From: Flavobacterium psychrophilum
GTDB taxonomy: Bacteria; Bacteroidota; Bacteroidia; Flavobacteriales; Flavobacteriaceae
NCBI GenBank assembly: GCA_945862065.1
Contig: CAMAWT010000003.1
Location: 93,125-157,124 of the forward strand
Length of the DNA stretch: 64,000 nt
Direction of reading: 5' to 3'
Every line of letters starts with the position of its first letter. The first letter of the stretch is position 1. The position numbers and the translations under genes were made by a program. The notes beneath the pieces were generated by a model, which saw only the letters and a program-made list of their open reading frames with translations, was not told the DNA's origin and made no database searches. Positions 57,648 through 64,000 of this stretch are shown piece by piece.

Positions 57648-60473
57648 ATGAAAAAAATCGTTTTGTTACTTCTCGTTCCATTTTTAGGATTTGCGCAAGA
57701 TTTTGCCAAACACGTTAACCCGTTTATTGGAACGGGCGGTCACGGACACACATTTCCGGGTGCAACGGTACCTTACGGGATGGTGCAACTTTCGCCAGAT
57801 ACTCGCATTGACGGTAGTTGGGATGGTTGTTCAGGTTATCATTATTCAGATAATGTGATTTACGGATTTTCGCATACCCATTTGAATGGAACAGGAGTTT
57901 CAGATTATGGCGATATTATGTTGATGCCAACCATGGGCGAACCTTCGTTTGATAACAAAGAATATTCTTCAATATTTTCGCATGATAATGAAAAAGCTTC
58001 CGCTGGATTTTATAGTGTAAAATTAGACAAACATAATATCGATGTGCGTTTAACGTCTTCAACACGCGTTGGTTTCCATGAATATACTTTCAATAAAAGT
58101 GGTCAAGCCAATATAATTTTAGATTTAAATCATCGCGACAAGCTTTTGGAAGGCGGTATTAAAATCATTGATGACAGAACCATTGAAGTATTGAGAAGAA
58201 GTGAAGCTTGGGCTAGAAATCAATATGTTTTTGCCCGAATTGAATTCAATCAGCCGATGCAGTTCAATAAATATGTGGCTGATTCTGTTAGCATTAGAAA
58301 AGAATATTATGGGTCAAGTGTAGCGATGAGTTTCTCCAAACAAGTAAAAAAAGGCGAGAAAATCCTTGTAAAAGTCTCCCTTTCGCCAACAAGTTTTGAA
58401 GGTGCTGCATTAAATAGTAGCGAAATCAAACATTGGGATTTTGAAAAAGTGAAACAAGATGTAGAAACCCTTTGGAACAAAGAATTATCAAAAATTGAAG
58501 TCACTTCTGTTGATAAAGATAAGTTAGCGGTTTTCTACACGGCATTGTATCACACCATGATGCAGCCGAATATTGCGGAAGATTTGGATGGAAAATATCG
58601 AGGTCGGGATAACCAAATTCATAAAGCGGAAGGATTTGATTATTACACCGTTTTTTCTTTGTGGGATACGTTTCGAGCGGCGCACCCACTTTACACTTTA
58701 ATTGATAAAAAACGAACTTCAGATTATATCAACACCTTCATCAAACAATATGAACAAGGCGGACGATTGCCTGTTTGGGAATTGGCTTCTAATGAAACCG
58801 ATTGCATGATTGGCTATCATTCGGTTTCCGTAATTGCAGATGCGATGGCGAAAGGTATTACAGGTTTTGATTATGAAAAAGCTTTTGAAGCCAGTAAAGC
58901 ATCTGCCATGCGCGATGTTTTAGGCTTAGAAGCCTACAAAAAAAAGGGTTTTATTTCAATAGATGATGAACACGAAAGCGTTTCTAAAACCTTGGAATAT
59001 GCCTATGACGATTGGTGTATTGCACAAATGGCACAAATTTTAAATAAGCAAGAAGAGTATCAATATTTTATGAAACGTTCTCAAAATTGGAAGAATATTT
59101 TCGATTGGGAAACGGGTTTTATGCGTCCAAAGAAAAACGGCGGTTGGGACAAACCTTTTGACCCAAGAGAAGTGAATAATAATTTTACAGAAGGGAATTC
59201 GTGGCAATATTCCTTTTTCGTACCACAAGATATTGAAGGGTTAATTCAAGCGCATGGCGGAAAAGAAAAATTTGAAGCCAAGTTAGACGCACTTTTCAAC
59301 GCTGAAAGCAAAACTACAGGGAGAGAACAAGTTGATGTTACGGGATTAATCGGGCAATATGCACACGGAAACGAACCAAGTCATCACATGGCATATTTGT
59401 ACAATTATGTAGGCAAACCTGAAAAAACGAAAGAAAAAGTACAATACATTTTAAATAATTTCTACAAAAATACTCCCGATGGTTTAATAGGAAACGAAGA
59501 TTGCGGGCAAATGAGTGCTTGGTATGTGTTGAGTGCTATGGGGATTTATGCTGTAACGCCAGGAAAACCTGAATGGAGTTCGGTGGAACCTTATTTTGAC
59601 AAAATAAAAATTAATTTAGAATTTGATTCTCCAAGTAGAGAAATAACTAAATTTTCTTCATTAGAAAAATTAAAGCTTTTTGAAATGAAAAATGAATTTT
59701 TTGAAGAGATGGGAGCGATTGAGGTAATAGATGTCGATTACGCAAATCCTAAAAAAATTATTCCTATTCCCGTAATTCAAGCGGAAAGCAAAGCGTTTAA
59801 AGACAAATTAAAGATTGAATTGAAATCTCAAAATGCGAATGATAAAATTTATTTTAAAATAAATAATTACGTTGAAACATTAGAAAATAAATCATTTGAG
59901 TTATATAATCAACCTTTTGATATTCAACAAAATGCAACAATATCTTGCTATGTTTTGAATAATAATTCTCTAAGCAACACCATCTCTGCCCAATTCTTCA
60001 AAAAACCAAACAATTATACCATCAATATAAAATCTAAATACAATCCGCAATACCATGCGGGTGGTCCTGATGGTTTGTTGGATGGTATTTTAGGAACGGA
60101 GAACTGGAGAAAAGGCGATTGGCAAGGCTACCAAAGTCAGGATTTTGAAGCGGTGGTAGATTTACAAGAAGTAAAAAATATTACTGAAATTTCAGCCCGT
60201 TTTTTACAAGACCAACGTTCGTGGATTTTGATGCCAACAAAAGTCGAATATTATATTTCAGATGATAACGTGAATTTCATCTATTTTGGTTCAGTTGCCA
60301 ATACATTAGACCCAAAAGTAGAAGATAACACAATCTTAAATTTTAGTTCTAATGAAAACAAAAAAGCACGTTACGTAAAAATCATCGCAAAAAATTTCAA
60401 CAAACTCCCCGAATGGCATCAAGGTTTTGGGGGTGACGCGTTTATTTTCATCGACGAAATTACGATTAAATAA
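57648..60473 (+). CDS. GH92 alpha-mannosidase with C-terminal discoidin-like domain
   Basis: A 941-residue exported glycosidase expected to remove alpha-1,2-linked mannose from glycans by an inverting calcium-dependent mechanism. The signal peptide is MKKIVLLLLVPFLGFAQ. The GH92 body starts HVNPFIGTGGHGHTFPGATVPYG and includes SHTHLNGTGVSDYGD, TVFSLWDTFRAAHPL, GNEPSHHMAYLYNYVG and NEDCGQMSAWYVLSAMG. After about residue 690 come a beta-sandwich linker and an F5/8-type carbohydrate-binding domain (HAGGPDGLLDGILGTENWRKGDWQGYQ through ARYVKIIA). No sus genes or other glycosidases are adjacent. Confidence 0.94.
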   Translation: MKKIVLLLLVPFLGFAQDFAKHVNPFIGTGGHGHTFPGATVPYGMVQLSPDTRIDGSWDGCSGYHYSDNVIYGFSHTHLNGTGVSDYGDIMLMPTMGEPSFDNKEYSSIFSHDNEKASAGFYSVKLDKHNIDVRLTSSTRVGFHEYTFNKSGQANIILDLNHRDKLLEGGIKIIDDRTIEVLRRSEAWARNQYVFARIEFNQPMQFNKYVADSVSIRKEYYGSSVAMSFSKQVKKGEKILVKVSLSPTSFEGAALNSSEIKHWDFEKVKQDVETLWNKELSKIEVTSVDKDKLAVFYTALYHTMMQPNIAEDLDGKYRGRDNQIHKAEGFDYYTVFSLWDTFRAAHPLYTLIDKKRTSDYINTFIKQYEQGGRLPVWELASNETDCMIGYHSVSVIADAMAKGITGFDYEKAFEASKASAMRDVLGLEAYKKKGFISIDDEHESVSKTLEYAYDDWCIAQMAQILNKQEEYQYFMKRSQNWKNIFDWETGFMRPKKNGGWDKPFDPREVNNNFTEGNSWQYSFFVPQDIEGLIQAHGGKEKFEAKLDALFNAESKTTGREQVDVTGLIGQYAHGNEPSHHMAYLYNYVGKPEKTKEKVQYILNNFYKNTPDGLIGNEDCGQMSAWYVLSAMGIYAVTPGKPEWSSVEPYFDKIKINLEFDSPSREITKFSSLEKLKLFEMKNEFFEEMGAIEVIDVDYANPKKIIPIPVIQAESKAFKDKLKIELKSQNANDKIYFKINNYVETLENKSFELYNQPFDIQQNATISCYVLNNNSLSNTISAQFFKKPNNYTINIKSKYNPQYHAGGPDGLLDGILGTENWRKGDWQGYQSQDFEAVVDLQEVKNITEISARFLQDQRSWILMPTKVEYYISDDNVNFIYFGSVANTLDPKVEDNTILNFSSNENKKARYVKIIAKNFNKLPEWHQGFGGDAFIFIDEITIK

Positions 60474-60515
60474 CTTCGTGAAAGACGAAAGATAAAAGAC
60501 AAAACAAAAACCATA

Positions 60516-60550
60516 GTGAAACTTTGCGCATCCTTTGTGAAACTTTGTGC
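60516..60550. repeat. GTGAAACTTTGyGC phrase, two copies
   Basis: GTGAAACTTTGCGC (60516-60529) and GTGAAACTTTGTGC (60537-60550) recur 21 bp apart in the gap between the GH92 and omega-amidase genes. The flanks also repeat a GAAAGA/CCATnGTGAAA wording. Confidence 0.6.
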
Positions 60551-60584
60551 AACAAAAAACCATCGTGAAATAAAATAAAAAACC

Positions 60585-61349
60585 ATGAAAATAGCCCTAA
60601 TCCAAACCGCACTACATTGGGAAAACCCTTCAGAAAACATAAACACCTTAAACCAAAAAATCAACTCCATTTCTGAAAGCGTTGATTTAATAGTACTTCC
60701 CGAAATGTTCTCTTCAGGCTTCACCATGAACCCCAAAAACACAGCCCAAACTATGGATGACGAGGCACTTTCTTGGCTCAAGCAAACTGCTCAAAAAAAA
60801 AACTGCTCCATTACAGGTAGTTTGGTCATCCAAGAAAATAATAACTTTTTCAACCGATTGGTTTTTGTTTTTCCAAATGGCGAGGTGCAGCATTACGACA
60901 AAAAACACCTATTCACCCTTGCCGGCGAAGACAAAGTCTATACCGCAGGAACCCAAAAATTGATTGTAGATTACAAAGGTTTTAAAATTTGCCCCCTCAT
61001 TTGCTACGACTTGCGTTTCCCGGTTTTTGCCCGAAATGTAGAAGATTACGACCTACTCATTTACGTTGCCAATTGGCCAAAACCTCGAGTAAACGCTTGG
61101 GATATTTTGCTAAAAGCGCGTGCCGTAGAAAATATAAGCTATGTTGTTGGAGTCAATCGAGTTGGCTTTGATGAAAACAATCACGAATACGTGGGTCATT
61201 CGCAAGCGGTTGATTTTCTTGGCAATTACATCCAAGAGCCCCAAGAAACTGAAGGCGTTTTCATTATAGAACTAGACAAAAACCAACTTCTTGAAACCCG
61301 AAAAAAATTATCGTTTTTAGAAGATAAAGATGTATTTACGATCCAATAA
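60585..61349 (+). CDS. Omega-amidase, nitrilase superfamily (YafV-like)
   Basis: A 254-residue cytoplasmic carbon-nitrogen hydrolase. The catalytic triad is Glu40 (LPEMFSSGF), Lys107 (YDKKHLF) and Cys140 (LICYDLRFPVF). The MFSSGFTMNP start and short length fit the YafV group, which hydrolyses 2-oxoglutaramate and similar acids formed by transaminase side reactions. It stands alone downstream of a degenerate repeat; after it 61401-61442 carries an AATCTGTG phrase and no gene. Confidence 0.92.
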   Translation: MKIALIQTALHWENPSENINTLNQKINSISESVDLIVLPEMFSSGFTMNPKNTAQTMDDEALSWLKQTAQKKNCSITGSLVIQENNNFFNRLVFVFPNGEVQHYDKKHLFTLAGEDKVYTAGTQKLIVDYKGFKICPLICYDLRFPVFARNVEDYDLLIYVANWPKPRVNAWDILLKARAVENISYVVGVNRVGFDENNHEYVGHSQAVDFLGNYIQEPQETEGVFIIELDKNQLLETRKKLSFLEDKDVFTIQ

Positions 61350-61457
61350 AACAGTTAACTATTTTTTTTAAAACATTAAGAAATTAAGGTTTATTAAGGA
61401 ATGACGTTGATTTGTGAAATCTGTGTAATCTGTGTTTTATTAAAGTTGCAATCTCTC

Positions 61458-63056
61458 TTATTTCCCCACGTCAAAAGGCTGCTCCACATCCCAATTGGCA
61501 CGCACATCAATTTTCTTTGGAAAATAAATCACCTCTTCTGCTTGACGTTTTTCTAGAAAACTCCCAGTATCCCATCTGCCATTTTTATTGTCATCATAAA
61601 TCAATCGCAAGGTAAATAATTGTGGCTCCACCAAATCAAAATTGATTGCCGTTGCTTTGTCAGAAGACGCACTTGCAATGATTCTTCCGTCTTGTGAAGT
61701 TAACTCTACAATAACAGGAAAACGTTTTACATTCTCAAGTTTTACTCTCAAATTTCCATAATCAGCTTCCAATCTTGTAGAAAAACTATACTCAAGTGTA
61801 TCATTCTGTTTTCCGTTATAATCAGTCAATGCACCCGGAAAAAGGGCTAACTTATATTTTTCCAAAGGTTGTTTTGTAAAATCAAAATAAACCTTTTGAT
61901 CCACTTCGTCATACAATGTTTTAAATGTTACAACCGTAGAATCTTTATTGATCAACTTGATTTTAGAAAAATCCACTTTTTCAATAGCTGTGTTGGATTT
62001 TATCGAAAATCGATCTCTGAAATGTAAGTCAACTCCTCGTTCATTTGTAAAACTTAAACTGTCTTTTTTCTGATCTTTTACTTTAACCAAAAACGACTTT
62101 TTATAATTCTTCTTTACAACATCAAGTACCAACGAATCGTTTTTTTGAGCCTTGAACCAAATGTTTATCGAATCTTTTGACGCTAATTTTGACTGACGAA
62201 AAGGAATTTTTTCAGACCCTTTTTTCAACTCTATTTTCACGTTTTCAGGATTTCCTTCATAACCCACAGTAATTCGGTTCCCCGATGCCTGAATAGCATT
62301 TACAGCCTTAAAGGGCAATTCTTCTTTAAACAATTCTAGCTCATATAAAGTATCATTTGGAACCAAAACTGTCTCTTTCTGAAAACCTATTTTATCTGTT
62401 TTAGGGTCATATTTATTATTGCCGTTCACATCTTTCAAAGCAATTAGTTGGTATTTTCCTTGCTTTAAGTTTTCTAATTTTACCACCTTCAAACTATCCA
62501 ACGTACTGGTTAAATACCTCGGAACTTCTTTGTAAACAATTGAATCTGAATATTTTGAATCTTTTTCATACAACATAATTGTCACAAAATTATCTACCTT
62601 TTTACTGTAGGCATCTTTAACTTTTGCGTTCAAAGTCAATGAATCTATATAAGTTCCAGTCGAAAAAACATATTTAAATTGCTCAAATTTATTCCCTTCA
62701 TTATTGTCTTCAATACTGTTCCCGAAATTAAAACTATACGTGGTATTGTCAAGTAATGTTTCATCCAATTTAATAGTAATCACTTTACTTGCAGAATAGG
62801 GCAAAATTGTAGGAGCTTTTTTCATTGGCGGCGAAATAATCAATTGTTTGCTCACATTTTTCAACTTTACATACTCGTCAAAAACCAATTTTATCTCATT
62901 TGCCTTACTGTTCACAGAAAAATTCTTCGGAAAACTACTCACCAAAACCGGCGCCAAAGTATCTTTCGCTCCGCCAGTAATAGTGCCTCTTTTTGCACAA
63001 CTTACCACAGAAATCAAACCAATAACAGCCGTAATTATAATTCCTTTTTTCAACAT
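61458..63056 (-). CDS. Ig-like domain lipoprotein
   Basis: A 532-residue cell-envelope lipoprotein. The lipobox is in LISVVSC (Cys20). A bacterial Ig-like (Big_5/SbsA) domain follows at about 35-135 (APVLVSSFPKNFSVNSKANEIKLVFDEYVKLKN and YSFNFGNSIEDNNEGN), then a mostly beta region with LKQGKYQLIALKDVNGNNKYDPKTDKIGF, and a similar LRLIYDDNKNGRWDTGSF near the C-terminus. These DxNxNxxxD-like segments look calcium-binding. The function is unknown; relatives are widespread single-copy genes in flavobacteria. It lies 240 nt downstream of comF on the same strand. Confidence 0.85.
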   Translation of the reverse strand: MLKKGIIITAVIGLISVVSCAKRGTITGGAKDTLAPVLVSSFPKNFSVNSKANEIKLVFDEYVKLKNVSKQLIISPPMKKAPTILPYSASKVITIKLDETLLDNTTYSFNFGNSIEDNNEGNKFEQFKYVFSTGTYIDSLTLNAKVKDAYSKKVDNFVTIMLYEKDSKYSDSIVYKEVPRYLTSTLDSLKVVKLENLKQGKYQLIALKDVNGNNKYDPKTDKIGFQKETVLVPNDTLYELELFKEELPFKAVNAIQASGNRITVGYEGNPENVKIELKKGSEKIPFRQSKLASKDSINIWFKAQKNDSLVLDVVKKNYKKSFLVKVKDQKKDSLSFTNERGVDLHFRDRFSIKSNTAIEKVDFSKIKLINKDSTVVTFKTLYDEVDQKVYFDFTKQPLEKYKLALFPGALTDYNGKQNDTLEYSFSTRLEADYGNLRVKLENVKRFPVIVELTSQDGRIIASASSDKATAINFDLVEPQLFTLRLIYDDNKNGRWDTGSFLEKRQAEEVIYFPKKIDVRANWDVEQPFDVGK

Positions 63057-63140
63057 CTATTCAAATTTTGTATCGCAAAATAACAACTATATTTACGTTA
63101 TCCGAAACATTTTAAGAAAAATATAAGTCCTTTATTACAG

Positions 63141-63280
63141 AAGCTATTCCTGCTATCCGCTGTAGCCCTCTTTCACCTGGCTTTTTTTCTTTAATGCCAC
63201 AAGAGCTCCTGACGTCGCTTTGTGGCATCAAGAAAAAATAGCCAGCTTTCATTCGGGGCTGCCGCTTCTATCAGGGCTAG
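63141..63280 (-). repeat. Intergenic hairpin repeat, copy F
   Basis: On the minus strand it starts TAGCCCTGATAGAAGCGGCA and ends ACAGCGGATAGCAGGAATAG then CTT. The interior has nested stems: ATGCCACAA pairs with TTGTGGCAT, extended by GGCT..TTTTTTCTT and AAGAAAAAAAGCC, around AGCGACGTCAGGAGCT. It sits between comF and the Ig-like lipoprotein gene. Confidence 0.82.
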
Positions 63281-63296
63281 CCACACAAATTCGGTA

Positions 63297-63977
63297 TTAT
63301 TGAGTCATCGCCATACACACAATACTCAATCGTGCCCCCGGAATTTTCAAAAGTGCTCGTCCGCAGGCTTCCAAGGTTGCTCCTGTAGTTATTACATCAT
63401 CAATCAACAAAAAATGTTTGTGATTCATCTTCTCATCATCCAAAACTTCAAATCCTTTTTCTGTTACATTGCTTCGTTCAATAAGTGTTTTCCAAACTTG
63501 GGTTTCGGTATATTTTGTTCGTACCAATAAATCAGCATGCAACGGAATGTTTAATGTCGTTGAAAGTGCCTCACCAAAAGCAGTTACCTGATTATATCCT
63601 CGTTTCTTTAACCTCTTTTTATGCAATGGCACCGGAATTATAAAGTCTATATCTTTCACTAAAGGATGATTCGTTAATTCCGAGCCATACCAAAGCCCAA
63701 TAGCCGTTCCAATTTCTTCGTGACCTTTGTATTTCAACTTATGAATCATTTCTTGAACAATTCCTTTTTTATGAAAATAAAGCAAAGCGCCCACAAATTG
63801 AACATCCAATCTACCATAAAATTTGGTCATAACCTCTTTGTTATCTACCAAATGATGTTGTGTCAACGGAATTTCATGTCTGCAACTCGTACAAATAACA
63901 TATTCAGTGTTTAATAATAACGACTCACATCCAGCGCAGACCTTAGGATAAAACAAATTGAGTAGATGGTGTATCAT
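63297..63977 (-). CDS. ComF family phosphoribosyltransferase-like protein
   Basis: A 226-residue protein related to ComF, which acts in the cytoplasm during natural transformation. The N-terminal zinc-binding cysteines are VCAGCESLLLNTEYVICTSC and the phosphoribosyltransferase signature is HFLLIDDVITTGATLEACGRAL, preceded by PVPLHKKRLKKRGYNQV. The frame is complete, with ATG at 63977 close to the window end. The exact reaction is unknown for this family. Confidence 0.92.
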   Translation of the reverse strand: MIHHLLNLFYPKVCAGCESLLLNTEYVICTSCRHEIPLTQHHLVDNKEVMTKFYGRLDVQFVGALLYFHKKGIVQEMIHKLKYKGHEEIGTAIGLWYGSELTNHPLVKDIDFIIPVPLHKKRLKKRGYNQVTAFGEALSTTLNIPLHADLLVRTKYTETQVWKTLIERSNVTEKGFEVLDDEKMNHKHFLLIDDVITTGATLEACGRALLKIPGARLSIVCMAMTQ

Positions 63978-64000
63978 GTTTTGGCTTTTATAAAATAAAA

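Overview
The window looks like chromosome from a low-GC Bacteroidota bacterium, most likely a Flavobacterium or close relative. The base composition is AT-rich. Genes carry no obvious Shine-Dalgarno sequences, while several have the Bacteroidota promoter form TTG-N18..21-TAnnTTTG. Family-specific markers are the type IX secretion translocon SprA, TonB-dependent receptors, a DUF4403 lipoprotein, GH92 mannosidase and the maeB-ruvA-sprA-gcvH gene order. I see no rRNA, tRNA, CRISPR array, prophage or insertion sequence transposase. Most of the window is core genome, with a few accessory pieces.

Layout. 1-7.2 kb: TonB receptor, prolyl oligopeptidase, porin-like barrel and an orphan histidine kinase. 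7.3-8.2 kb: a HI1419/HI1420-type toxin-antitoxin pair whose toxin has an in-frame stop. 8.2-15.2 kb: DUF4403 lipoprotein, a TolC/adaptor efflux operon leading into tsaB, and a NtrY-like kinase. 15.3-24.2 kb: a two-armed heme block, with araC-type regulator/hemH/yhcG-like nuclease/hemJ on the minus strand and hemA-hemC-hemD-hemE-(small ORF)-hemF on the plus strand. hemB and hemL are not here. 24.5-35.6 kb: maeB, ruvA, the giant sprA, gcvH and vanZ. 35.9-41.0 kb: a cytochrome oxidase assembly and subunit block (ctaB, two subunit III genes, subunit IV, SCO pair, DUF420). 41-42.6 kb: HIT, greA and a Rieske-like lipoprotein. 42.6-48.7 kb: a TonB receptor under a TPP riboswitch, arfB, a NadR-kinase/DUF4301 fusion, a PnuC transporter and a phosphopantetheinyl transferase. 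48.9-52.8 kb: ahcY, then a BlaI/BlaR-like pair in which the membrane peptidase is fused to a peptidoglycan amidase. 53-64 kb: a HepT/MntA toxin-antitoxin module between 56-bp direct repeats, an S9 peptidase, a FAD oxidoreductase, mtgA, a GH92 mannosidase, a nitrilase-family omega-amidase, an Ig-like lipoprotein and comF.

How the parts connect. Heme made by the hem genes feeds the oxidase block, where CtaB farnesylates heme and the SCO and DUF420 proteins assist assembly. The TPP riboswitch identifies the receptor at 42.6-44.7 kb as a thiamine-related importer, and a PnuC-family inner-membrane transporter lies a few genes away. BlaI plus the M56-amidase fusion looks like a wall-stress sensing unit that carries its own effector.

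The strongest points for follow-up are: (1) the M56-Amidase_3 fusion controlled by three operators, each containing a copy or near-copy of the -7 promoter box; (2) the toxin-antitoxin island flanked by a duplicated gene 3' end; (3) a 7-bp repeat tract inside the 5' coding end of the riboswitch-controlled receptor; (4) the nonsense codon at a conserved tryptophan of the HI1419-type toxin; (5) a dispersed intergenic hairpin family with conserved ends, exchangeable interiors and paired stem changes. All family assignments come from motif recognition by eye and none was checked by database search.
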